Source of the DNA: CAVPGH01 sp046726955
Lineage (GTDB): Bacteria; Acidobacteriota; Vicinamibacteria; Fen-336
Reading direction: 5' to 3'
Length of the DNA: 10,940 nucleotides
Assembly (NCBI GenBank): GCA_046726955.1
Contig: JBKPBQ010000440.1
Coordinates: 1-10,940, forward strand
Both the position numbers and the translations under genes were made by a program. The notes under the pieces were generated by a model. The model worked only from the letters and a program-made list of their open reading frames with translations. It was not told the origin of the DNA and did not search any database. Shown here piece by piece: positions 1 to 6,757 of this stretch; the first letter of the stretch is position 1, and the number at the start of each line of letters is the position of its first letter.

Positions 1-2139
1 GCCCCTCCAGGTCACGAGGCGCGTCCGCAGCCCACGCCCACCCCCACGCCCGCCCCCGACCAGACCCTGACCTTCCCGGCCGGGATCGAGCAGGTCATCG
101 TGGACGTGGTGGTGACGGACAAGAAGGGCGTCCCCCTCGCCGACATCAAGCAGGAGGACATCCAGATCACCGAGGACGGCAAGGCGCAGACGGTCGTGAG
201 CTTCGAGGCGGTCTCCGTCCCCGCGACACCTTCCGCCAACCCTGCCCCCAAGCCGAGGGTCTCGACGAACATGCTCCGCGAGGAGACGCGGGGGCGCACA
301 TTCGTGATCGTCTTCGACGACGTGCACCTCACGGCCCTGGAGGCCCTCCGCGCGAAGGGAGCGGTGACCGAGTTCCTCAAGAACGGCGTCCGCGAAGGCG
401 ACCGCGTGGCCCTCATCGCCACCGGCGGCGGAGCCTGGTGGGCGACGCGCATGGAGGCCGGGCGTGACGAGCTCATCTCGCTGTTGAAGCGGCTGGATGG
501 CCGCCTCATCCCCGACACCGGCCAGGACCGCATGTCCGACTGGGAGGCGATGCGCATCCACACGTTCCGCGACGGCCAGGTGATCTCGCGGGTGGCCCGG
601 CGCTACGAGCAGTACGGGGTCACGCAGCAGATGATGAACAACTCGGACAAGTCCACGCAGGTCGACGGCCAGGACGACCCCTACGTGACCGCCCGCGCCA
701 CCGACGTCTACTTCCAGGCCACCGCGCGCAACCGCATCACGCTCGACGCGCTCGAGCGCGCGCTCACCTCCCTCATCTCCACTAAAGGCCGCAAGTCGCT
801 CATCCTCGTCTCCGAGGGCTTCATCTACGACCCCAACCTCGACGAGTTCAAGCGGGTCGTCGAGGCCTCGCGCCGCAGCAATGCCGCCATCTACTTCCTG
901 AACGCGAAGGGCCTCGAGGGGATGCCCGTCTACATGACCGCGGAGTTCGGGCCCGCGCTTCCCGAGCAGGACGTAGGCTTCGCGCTGTCGGAGAGCTTCG
1001 AGGCGTCGGAAGGCGCCGACTCGGTGGCTTCGGACAGCGGCGGCTTCACCGTGCGCAACACGAACGACCTCGGGGCCGGCATCAAGCGCATCGCCGACGA
1101 GAACCGGATGTACTACCTCGTCGGCTACAACCCGACGAACACGGCGCGGGACGGCAAGTTCCGCAAGATCTCGGTCAAGGTCCCGAACCGCAAGGGCGTC
1201 GACGTGCACGCCCGCAAGGGCTATTACGCCCCGAGCGACACCGGCAAGACCGCGCTCAAGCCCAAGCCCGGGCAGGACCCCCAGATCCAGGCCGCGCTCG
1301 ACTCCCCGTACGAGATGGACCTCATCCCGCTGCGCATGACGGCGTACGTGGGCAGCGAGAGCGTCATCGGCAAGGCCCAGGTCATGATCGCGACCGAGGT
1401 GGACATCCGCCACCTCGCGTTCGAGGAGAAGGAAGGGCGCGCGCTCGACACCGTGGAGTTCCTGCTCGTGGCCGCCCACCGCGAGACGGGGGAGTACTTC
1501 CGGTACGACCAGAAGATGGACATGAAGCTCCTGCCCGCCACCCGGGAGCGGATGGAGAAGGCGTGGCTGCCGATCTCCCGCGACTTCGAGCTCAAGGCCG
1601 GCGGCTACCAGGCGAAGATCGTCGTGCGCGACAAGAACTCCGGGAAGGTGGGCACGGTCGTCCACGAGTTCGAGGTGCCGGACCTCTCGCAGTTCCGCAT
1701 CTCCACCCCGATGCTCAGCAACGTCCGGCAGATGGAGAACGGCCAGCCCACGGGCCGGCTGCAGCTCCAGGTGCACCGCGACTTCACGACGGAGAACCCG
1801 ATCTTCTGCGCGTTCGAGGTCTTCGGGGCGGCCAAGGACCCGAAGTCCGGCATGCCGCGTGTCTCGATGGGCTACGACGTGAGGCGCGAGGACGGCACGA
1901 TCCTGACCAAGGTGGAACCCACGGAGATCCGGCCCACGTCGCTCGGGCACCTGAACCGGATGATCGGCTTCCCGGTGGACCACGCCACGCCGGGCAACTA
2001 CGACCTGGTCATGACCCTCAAGGACGAGATCGCGGGCACGTCGCTCGAGGTCAAGGAGCCCTTCGGGATCGTGGGCCCGGACAGCCCCACTCCGGTGGCG
2101 GACAAGCCGCCGGCGGGAGACTCGACTCCGCGAGACTGA
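1..2139 (+). CDS. VWFA-related (Acidobacteria-type) secreted protein, 5' end outside the window
   Basis: The frame is open from base 1, so about 712 residues are visible and the start lies upstream. The GTG at 100 is probably internal: starting there would cut the strand IEQVIVDVVVTD that opens the typical domain and drop a Pro/Thr linker (bases 28-60). In order one sees the linker, a small beta domain (VVVTDKKGVPL, then EDIQITEDGK), and a von Willebrand A-like fold from about 298 (TFVIVFDDVHLT) to about 1230 (YYLVGYNP near 1111, HARKGYYAP near 1207). A beta-rich C-terminal half with no motif I can name follows. The MIDAS position reads FDDVHLT (310-330) rather than DxSxS, so metal binding is doubtful. 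The family (VWFA-related Acidobacterial domain) is known mostly from Acidobacteriota as exported proteins of unknown function. The stop is TGA at 2137, 12 nt from the convergent secG stop. Family call is secure; function is unknown. Confidence 0.88.
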   Translation, partial: APPGHEARPQPTPTPTPAPDQTLTFPAGIEQVIVDVVVTDKKGVPLADIKQEDIQITEDGKAQTVVSFEAVSVPATPSANPAPKPRVSTNMLREETRGRTFVIVFDDVHLTALEALRAKGAVTEFLKNGVREGDRVALIATGGGAWWATRMEAGRDELISLLKRLDGRLIPDTGQDRMSDWEAMRIHTFRDGQVISRVARRYEQYGVTQQMMNNSDKSTQVDGQDDPYVTARATDVYFQATARNRITLDALERALTSLISTKGRKSLILVSEGFIYDPNLDEFKRVVEASRRSNAAIYFLNAKGLEGMPVYMTAEFGPALPEQDVGFALSESFEASEGADSVASDSGGFTVRNTNDLGAGIKRIADENRMYYLVGYNPTNTARDGKFRKISVKVPNRKGVDVHARKGYYAPSDTGKTALKPKPGQDPQIQAALDSPYEMDLIPLRMTAYVGSESVIGKAQVMIATEVDIRHLAFEEKEGRALDTVEFLLVAAHRETGEYFRYDQKMDMKLLPATRERMEKAWLPISRDFELKAGGYQAKIVVRDKNSGKVGTVVHEFEVPDLSQFRISTPMLSNVRQMENGQPTGRLQLQVHRDFTTENPIFCAFEVFGAAKDPKSGMPRVSMGYDVRREDGTILTKVEPTEIRPTSLGHLNRMIGFPVDHATPGNYDLVMTLKDEIAGTSLEVKEPFGIVGPDSPTPVADKPPAGDSTPRD

Positions 2140-2151
2140 CGGCCGCTCGTC

Positions 2152-2565
2152 CTACTTCGACGCGGGGTTCGAGGGCGTCGCGGCGGGAGCGGGGGCCGTG
2201 GTGGAGGGCGCGCTCTCCGCGGGAGCGGCGGGTGTCGTCGTCGGACTCGTCGCCGCCGGCGACGCGGATGCCGGGCTGGGGCTGGCGCTCGCGGCGGGAG
2301 CGGGCACGCGGTCGAGGATCGTCGACTCCCGGTGCTTCAGGATCGACAGGCTGAGGCTCGTCACCATGAAGACCGCGGCCAGGATCGTGGTGGCCCGGGA
2401 CAGGACCGTCGCGGAGCCGCGGGGACCGAAGGCCGCCTGGGTGCCGCCGCCGCCGAAGGCGCTCGCCAGGTCCTGGCCCTTGCCCTGCTGGAGCAGGACG
2501 ACCGCGATGAGGAAGAGGCACGCGATGATGTGCAGCGTGAGGACCAGGTAATAGAGGAAGGCCAT
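2152..2565 (-). CDS. secG: Protein-export membrane protein SecG
   Basis: SecG is the small subunit of the SecYEG translocon in the inner membrane and assists SecA-driven protein export. The 137-residue product has the expected layout: a first membrane helix at about residues 4-24, the family signature LLQQGKGQDLASAF followed by GGGGTQAAFGPRG, and a second helix at about 55-75. I chose ATG 2565 because it begins directly before the first helix (MAFLYYLVLTL). An in-frame extension to 2610 would add 15 charged or glycine-rich residues that the family lacks. A GGAGAG lies about 13 nt upstream, so the ribosome site is only moderate. The last 55 or so residues are an unusual Ala/Ser/Pro/Thr tail, longer than in short SecG proteins. 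It is the last gene of the minus-strand gap-pgk-tpiA group, a common location for secG. Confidence 0.93.
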   Translation of the reverse strand: MAFLYYLVLTLHIIACLFLIAVVLLQQGKGQDLASAFGGGGTQAAFGPRGSATVLSRATTILAAVFMVTSLSLSILKHRESTILDRVPAPAASASPSPASASPAATSPTTTPAAPAESAPSTTAPAPAATPSNPASK

Positions 2566-2616
2566 GCCGGTATCCGCTCTCTCCAGGCCGCCCTTTCCGC
2601 CCGGCGGCAAACCCCA

Positions 2617-2645
2617 ACTATAGCAGGGCCCGGCGCGCCGCCCAA
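2617..2645 (-). promoter_or_regulatory. Possible sigma70-type promoter ahead of secG
   Basis: Read on the minus strand, TTGGGC (2645-2640) and TATAGT (2622-2617) are separated by exactly 17 nt. The -10 matches the consensus at 5 of 6 positions, the -35 at only 3 of 6. It sits in the 91-nt gap between the hydrolase stop and the secG start, about 52 nt upstream of ATG 2565. TATAGT stands out in otherwise very GC-rich sequence. It could give secG transcription independent of the glycolytic genes, but chance is possible. Confidence 0.35.
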
Positions 2646-2656
2646 GCGCCCGTCCG

Positions 2657-3538
2657 TCAGACCCCGGCCACGGAGCGCACCGCGGCCGCGATCTCTCCCG
2701 GGACTTCCTCCTGCAAGAAGTGACCGGCGTCGGTCCGCGTAACCCGTGCTCTGGGAAGGAGCTTCTCGATCCAGGACCGGACCCGGCCGAGGATGGGATC
2801 GCGGTCGCCCCAGACGATCGCGGCCGGACCAGCGAAGCCCTCGACCACCTGCTGGCAGCGCCCGAGCGGCTCGATCGACGGGTGGCTCATGGAGTTGGGG
2901 ACCATGCGGGCCAGGGCGAGGGGCGCGGCGTTTCGCGACCAGCCCCGCAGCGGGAAGGTGTAGGCGCGGGCCACGTCGCCCCGGATGCTCGCGCGGTCGC
3001 CCTGCACGCGGTGGAGAGCGCGCTGGGGAAAGCCCAGGCCGCGGAAGAGGAGCGTGCTCACGATCGGCACGCGCGCCAGGCGGTGGAAGGCGGACGGCCG
3101 GAAGCCTGGCCGCGGAGGAGAGACGACCGTGTTGAGCACGACGAGGCCTTTCAGCAGGCGCGGCCGGTCGCCGAGCGCGCGCAGCCCGATCGGCCCGCCC
3201 CAGTCGTGGGCGACGAACACGAGCTCGTCGAGCTTCAGCTCGTCGAGGAGCGCACCGAGCCAGCGGGCGTGGTTGTCGAGCGTGTGGGCTTCCGCTTCGG
3301 GCTTGTCCGAGAAGCCCAGGCCCACGAGGTCGGGAACCACGAGTCGGAGCGGGGCGCCGGCGAGCGCGGCCACGACCTTGCGGTAGAGGAATCCCCAAGT
3401 GGGGTTGCCGTGCTGGAGGAGGACGGGCCGGCCCTCGCCCCACTCCATGACGTGCATCCGCGCGCCGCCGACGTCGACGAGCCGCCGGCGGACGCCCGGA
3501 GGGAGCTGGCGCTCGATCCAGTCCGGGATCGGCTCCAC
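2657..3538 (-). CDS. Alpha/beta-fold hydrolase, haloalkane dehalogenase-like
   Basis: Starting from GTG 3538, 5 nt past the tpiA stop, this gives 293 residues, normal for the family. No in-frame ATG lies close by and no strong Shine-Dalgarno is visible, so translational coupling to tpiA is likely. Visible landmarks are the oxyanion/halide motif HGNPTW (43-48), the nucleophile motif HDWGG (Asp112, Trp113), the acid candidate in WGDRDPI (Asp247 or Asp245) and the catalytic His273 in DAGHF. A cap domain lies at about 137-235. Asp as nucleophile excludes ordinary serine esterases. Asn45 plus Trp113 resembles the halide-stabilising pair of haloalkane dehalogenases. Only one cap tyrosine stands out (Tyr193), which argues mildly against an epoxide hydrolase, the main alternative. 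The substrate is unknown, and its place between tpiA and secG does not reveal one. Confidence 0.82.
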   Translation of the reverse strand: MEPIPDWIERQLPPGVRRRLVDVGGARMHVMEWGEGRPVLLQHGNPTWGFLYRKVVAALAGAPLRLVVPDLVGLGFSDKPEAEAHTLDNHARWLGALLDELKLDELVFVAHDWGGPIGLRALGDRPRLLKGLVVLNTVVSPPRPGFRPSAFHRLARVPIVSTLLFRGLGFPQRALHRVQGDRASIRGDVARAYTFPLRGWSRNAAPLALARMVPNSMSHPSIEPLGRCQQVVEGFAGPAAIVWGDRDPILGRVRSWIEKLLPRARVTRTDAGHFLQEEVPGEIAAAVRSVAGV

Positions 3539-3543
3539 CGCCG

Positions 3544-4305
3544 TCAGGCCGGCGGGTAGTGGACGATCTTCAGGAAGCTCGCGGCGGTGAGTGAGGCCCC
3601 GCCCACGAGCGCGCCGTCGATGTCGGCCTGGGCCATCAGGCTGCCGATGTTGTCGGGCTTGACGCTGCCCCCGTAGAGGATCCGCACGGCGGCCGCGGCC
3701 GCCTCTCCGTGCGAGCGGTCCACGAGGCGGCGGAGGTAGGCGTGGACCTCCTGCGCCTGGTCCGGCGTCGCCGTGCGCCCCGTGCCGATCGCCCACACCG
3801 GCTCGTAGGCGACGACGAGGCGCGCCACCTGGTCTCCGGTGAGCCCGCGGAGCGCGCGCTCGGTCTGCCGCTGCGTGACCTCCATCGTGCGTCCCGACTC
3901 GCGCTCGGCGAGCGTCTCGCCTACGCACACGATCGGGGTGAGGCCGTGCTTGAACGCAGCCTCCGCCTTCTTCGCGACACCGTCGTCGGTCTCCCCGAAG
4001 AGCTGCCGGCGCTCGGAGTGCCCGAGGATCACGTGCGAGCAGCCGGCGTCCCGGAGCATGACCGGTGAGACGGCGCCGGTGAAGGCACCCTCGTTCTCCC
4101 AGTGCATGTCCTGGGCGCCGACCGCGACTGGGCTCCCCTTCAGGGCCGCCGACACCGCGTGGAGCGCCGTGAACGGCGGCGCCACGAGCACCTCCGCGTC
4201 GGCTCCCTTAGAGCCGTCGCGCACCTCCGTGGCCAGGGCGACGGCCTCGGGCGCGGTCTTGTACATCTTCCAGTTGCCGGCGATCAGGGGCTTTCGGGTG
4301 GGCAT
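3544..4305 (-). CDS. tpiA: Triosephosphate isomerase
   Basis: TpiA interconverts dihydroxyacetone phosphate and glyceraldehyde 3-phosphate in the cytoplasm, in glycolysis and gluconeogenesis. The 253-residue protein has the usual length and all catalytic elements: Asn11 and Lys13 in AGNWKM, the electrophile His96 in ILGHSERR, Glu130 in CVGE, and the catalytic base Glu168 in AYEPVWAIGTG. The phosphate-binding loops YGGSVKP (211-217) and GALVGGASL (231-239) are also present. The start is ATG 4305; no good Shine-Dalgarno is visible upstream. It lies 88 nt downstream of pgk, across the inverted repeat at 4334-4375, and 5 nt upstream of the hydrolase GTG. It is probably part of one transcript with gap and pgk, unless the repeat limits readthrough. 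Confidence 0.97.
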   Translation of the reverse strand: MPTRKPLIAGNWKMYKTAPEAVALATEVRDGSKGADAEVLVAPPFTALHAVSAALKGSPVAVGAQDMHWENEGAFTGAVSPVMLRDAGCSHVILGHSERRQLFGETDDGVAKKAEAAFKHGLTPIVCVGETLAERESGRTMEVTQRQTERALRGLTGDQVARLVVAYEPVWAIGTGRTATPDQAQEVHAYLRRLVDRSHGEAAAAAVRILYGGSVKPDNIGSLMAQADIDGALVGGASLTAASFLKIVHYPPA

Positions 4306-4333
4306 GGAACGATCAGGATACTAGAGATTCAGC

Positions 4334-4375
4334 GTTACCTTTCGTACTGGTTCCGGAACCAGTACGAAAAGTAAC
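4334..4375. repeat. 42-bp near-perfect zero-loop inverted repeat between pgk and tpiA
   Basis: Two 21-nt arms (4334-4354 and 4355-4375) meet with no spacer at TTCC|GGAA. Twenty of 21 positions are complementary; the exception is 4339/4370, C versus A on the plus strand. In minus-strand RNA, the direction of the operon, that position is a G.U wobble, so the whole stem can still pair. The inner 30 bp (4340-4369) are perfect. The repeat is far more AT-rich than its surroundings. It lies 18 nt after the pgk stop and 28 nt before the tpiA start. No U-run follows it in the transcribed direction, so it is not a standard terminator. The 6-mer ATTCAG occurs on both sides (4327-4332 and 4383-4388). It may be an mRNA processing or stability hairpin, a REP-like palindrome, or a regulator operator. 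Confidence 0.9.
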
Positions 4376-4393
4376 ACTCGTCATTCAGGTGAG

Positions 4394-5578
4394 TCACGCC
4401 TCCTGCAAGCAGGCGACGCCGGGTAGCGGATCCCCGGCCAGGAACTCGAGCGACGCTCCGCCGCCCGTCGAGACGTGCGAGACCTTGTCCGCCAGGCCCA
4501 TCTGGGTGATGGCGGCGACGCTGTCGCCGCCGCCCACGATCGACGTGCCCTTGCCGTCGGCCAGCGCGCGCGCCACCGCGAGCGTGCCCTCGGCGAACGG
4601 CTTCATCTCGAAGACACCCATGGGGCCGTTCCAGAGCACGAGCTTCGCCTTGCGGATCTCCTCGCCGAACGCGAGGGCCGTGGCCGGGCCGATGTCGAGG
4701 CCCATCCAGCCTTCCGGGACCTGGGAGGCGGGCAGCGTCTTGCGCTCCGCGTCCTCCTTGAAGGCCGAAGCCACCACGTGGTCCGCGGGCAGGTGGATCT
4801 TGCCCTTCGCCTTCTCGAGCAGGCTTCGGGCAAGCTCGACCTTGTCCTCCTCGACGAGGCTCTTTCCGGTGGGGAGCCCCTGGGCGCGGAGGAACGTGTA
4901 GGCCATCCCTCCGCCGATCAGGAGCGAGTCGACGCGCGGCAGTAGGTTCTCGATCACCTGGATCTTGTCGGAGACCTTCGCCCCGCCGAGGACGGCCACG
5001 AACGGCCGCTCCGGCGCCTCGAGGGCCATGCCGAGATACTTGAGCTCCTTCTCCATGAGCAGCCCTGCGACCGACGTCTTCACGAAGTGCGAGACGCCCT
5101 CGGTGGAGGCGTGCGCGCGGTGCGCGGTGCCGAAGGCGTCGTTCACGAAGACGGTCGCCCCGGAGTCCTCGACGAGCGCCTTTGCGAAGGCCGAGTCGTT
5201 CTTCTCCTCCTCGGGATGGAACCGGACGTTCTCGAGGAGCAGCACGCCGGAGTCCGCGAGGGCGGCCGCGCGCGCCTTCACGTCGGGACCGACGCAGTCG
5301 GAGGCGAACGCCACCGGCCGGCCGATCAGCTCGGAGAGCCGCGCCGCCACCGGCGCGAGGCTCGCCTCGGGTGTCGGGCCCTTTTTCGGGCGCCCGAGGT
5401 GGGACGCGAGGACGAGCCGCGCGCCGCCCTTCACGAGGTGCTCGATCGTGGGAAGCGACGCGCGGATGCGCGTGTCGTCGGTGATCTTCCCGTCCTTGAC
5501 GGGGACGTTGTAGTCGACGCGCGCGAAGACGCGCGTGCCCTTCACGTCGCCGAGGTCGCGGACCGTCTTCCGGGGCAT
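4394..5578 (-). CDS. pgk: Phosphoglycerate kinase
   Basis: Pgk transfers phosphate between 1,3-bisphosphoglycerate and ADP, forming ATP and 3-phosphoglycerate in the cytoplasm. The product has 394 residues, the standard bacterial length. Its motifs run in family order: RVDYNVP and SHLGRP for substrate binding, LLENVRF, NDAFGTAHRAHAST, VLGGAKVSDK and GGGMAYTF in the nucleotide half. WNGPMGVFE, GGGDS and STGGGASLEFL close the active-site and nucleotide loops. The start is ATG 5578, 9 nt after the gap stop, without a clear Shine-Dalgarno, which suggests translation coupled to gap. The stop is TGA 4396-4394, after which the inverted repeat follows. Nothing is missing or unusual in the protein itself. 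Confidence 0.97.
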   Translation of the reverse strand: MPRKTVRDLGDVKGTRVFARVDYNVPVKDGKITDDTRIRASLPTIEHLVKGGARLVLASHLGRPKKGPTPEASLAPVAARLSELIGRPVAFASDCVGPDVKARAAALADSGVLLLENVRFHPEEEKNDSAFAKALVEDSGATVFVNDAFGTAHRAHASTEGVSHFVKTSVAGLLMEKELKYLGMALEAPERPFVAVLGGAKVSDKIQVIENLLPRVDSLLIGGGMAYTFLRAQGLPTGKSLVEEDKVELARSLLEKAKGKIHLPADHVVASAFKEDAERKTLPASQVPEGWMGLDIGPATALAFGEEIRKAKLVLWNGPMGVFEMKPFAEGTLAVARALADGKGTSIVGGGDSVAAITQMGLADKVSHVSTGGGASLEFLAGDPLPGVACLQEA

Positions 5579-5587
5579 GGCCGCGGG

Positions 5588-6604
5588 TCAGGCGGCGGCG
5601 CGATCCCGCGACGCCATGAAGTGGAGCAGGTCCTTCACGCGGTTCGAGAAGCCCCACTCGTTGTCGTACCAGGAGAAGATCTTCACCAGGTTGCCGTCCA
5701 CGACCTTGGTGAGGGGCGCGTCCACGATCGACGAGTGCGGGTTGCCGCGGAAGTCCACGGAGACGAGCTCCTCCTCGCTCACCGCGAGGATGTTCTTCAT
5801 CGGCCCCGCCGCCGCCTTCTTCATCGCCGCGTTGACGTCCTCGGCGGTCGTCGGCTTGGCGAGCTCGACCGTCAGGTCCACGAGCGAGACGTTGGGAGTG
5901 GGGACGCGGATGGCGACGCCGTCGAGCTTGCCCTTGAGCTCGGGGATGGCGAGGTAGATGGCCTTGGCCGCGCCCGTGGACGTCGGGATCATCGACTCCG
6001 CGGCGGCGCGCGCCCGGCGCAGGTCCTTGTGCGGCAGGTCGAGGATCTTCTGGTCGTTCGTGTAGGAGTGGATGGTCGTCATCTGGCCCTTCAGGATCCC
6101 CCAGTTGTCCTGCAGCACCTTGGCCACCGGGGCCAGGCAGTTCGTGGTGCAGGAGGCGTTCGAGAGGATCGAGTGCTTCCTGGGGTCGTACTTGTCCTCG
6201 TTCACGCCGAGCACGACCGTGAGGTCCTCGCCCTTGGCGGGAGCGGAGATGATGACCTTCTTCGCGCCCGCGGCCAGGTGGGCCCTCGCCTTCTCCGCGT
6301 CGGTGAACAGACCCGTGGACTCGATCGCGTACTCGACCCCGAGGTCCTTCCAGGGAAGCTGGGCCGGGTCCTTGACCGCGAGCACCTTGATCTTGCGGCC
6401 CGCCACGTGGATCGAGTCGCCCTCGGCCTTCACCTCGTCCGGCAGGTTGCCGAGGATTGAGTCGTACTTGAGCAGATGGGCGAGCGTCTTCGCGTCCGTG
6501 ATGTCGTTGACGGCGACGAAGTCCAGCTCCTTGTCGTGCAGCGCGGCGCGCAGGATGTTCCGCCCGATCCGCCCGAAACCGTTGATCCCGACCCGGATAG
6601 CCAT
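5588..6604 (-). CDS. gap: Glyceraldehyde-3-phosphate dehydrogenase, NAD-type
   Basis: GAPDH oxidatively phosphorylates glyceraldehyde 3-phosphate to 1,3-bisphosphoglycerate with NAD. The 338-residue product shows the Rossmann start VGINGFGRIGRN (5-16), the catalytic Cys152 in SNASCTTN, His179 in TTIHSYTNDQ, the GAAKA phosphate loop and WYDNEWGFSNR near the end. Asp34 in VNDIT and the Leu-Pro pair in ILDLPHKD are features of NAD-dependent (glycolytic) rather than NADP-dependent enzymes. The start ATG 6604 is fixed by homology and by AGGAG at 6618-6614, 9 nt upstream. The frame stays open far upstream, but that extension is antisense to the neighbouring uridine phosphorylase gene and is not protein-like. 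This is the first gene of the minus-strand glycolytic operon, with pgk 9 nt downstream. Confidence 0.97.
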   Translation of the reverse strand: MAIRVGINGFGRIGRNILRAALHDKELDFVAVNDITDAKTLAHLLKYDSILGNLPDEVKAEGDSIHVAGRKIKVLAVKDPAQLPWKDLGVEYAIESTGLFTDAEKARAHLAAGAKKVIISAPAKGEDLTVVLGVNEDKYDPRKHSILSNASCTTNCLAPVAKVLQDNWGILKGQMTTIHSYTNDQKILDLPHKDLRRARAAAESMIPTSTGAAKAIYLAIPELKGKLDGVAIRVPTPNVSLVDLTVELAKPTTAEDVNAAMKKAAAGPMKNILAVSEEELVSVDFRGNPHSSIVDAPLTKVVDGNLVKIFSWYDNEWGFSNRVKDLLHFMASRDRAAA

Positions 6605-6613
6605 TTGTCTTCT

Positions 6614-6618
6614 CTCCT
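6614..6618 (-). promoter_or_regulatory. Ribosome binding site of gap
   Basis: AGGAG on the minus strand lies 9 nt before ATG 6604. It supports that start over the much longer open frame upstream, and it is the clearest Shine-Dalgarno in the glycolytic operon. Confidence 0.75.
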
Positions 6619-6632
6619 CTTCGACCGCGGCG

Positions 6633-6661
6633 AGTCTAATCGACGCGTATGACGCCCGCAA
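6633..6661 (-). promoter_or_regulatory. Possible promoter of the gap-pgk-tpiA operon
   Basis: On the minus strand TTGCGG (6661-6656) and TAGACT (6638-6633) are separated by 17 nt, about 29 nt upstream of the gap start. Matches to the sigma70 consensus are 3 of 6 and 4 of 6, so this rests mainly on spacing and on its place in the divergent gap-udp region. No operator-like palindrome was seen beside it. Confidence 0.3.
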
Positions 6662-6747
6662 GAACCCGATGATCCACCACGGGGCGCTCGCCGCTTGTAC
6701 GCGGATCCTCCGTTGTATATCGTCCTGCCTCGCGCCGCCACTCGACG

Positions 6748-6753
6748 AGGAGG
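6748..6753 (+). promoter_or_regulatory. Ribosome binding site of the uridine phosphorylase gene
   Basis: AGGAGG ends 4 nt before ATG 6758. It decides the start in favour of 6758 over the in-frame TTG at 6695, whose extra 21 residues do not look like protein and would overlap the likely promoter region. Confidence 0.75.
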
Positions 6754-6757
6754 ACCG

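Noticed and set aside
28..60. Tandem repeat in the C-rich Pro/Thr stretch
   Set aside because: It is a short, irregular Pro/Thr codon run, best read as a linker in the first protein and not a nucleotide repeat element.
4334..4375. Intrinsic terminator for pgk
   Set aside because: The stem is long and has no T-run after it in either direction, and its arms are not GC-rich as in a typical terminator.
4335..5657. A 440-residue minus-strand frame overlapping pgk and ending in the palindrome
   Set aside because: It is a shifted frame of pgk with Arg/Gly-rich composition; only its last residues come from the inverted repeat.
5087..6460. A 457-residue plus-strand frame opposite pgk and gap
   Set aside because: It is the complement of conserved glycolytic genes; long antisense frames are expected at this GC content.
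6695..6721. Promoter for udp formed by TTGTAC and TATATC
   Set aside because: Spacing is 15 nt and matches are 3 of 6 and 4 of 6, too weak to list; a promoter probably lies in this region but I cannot place it.
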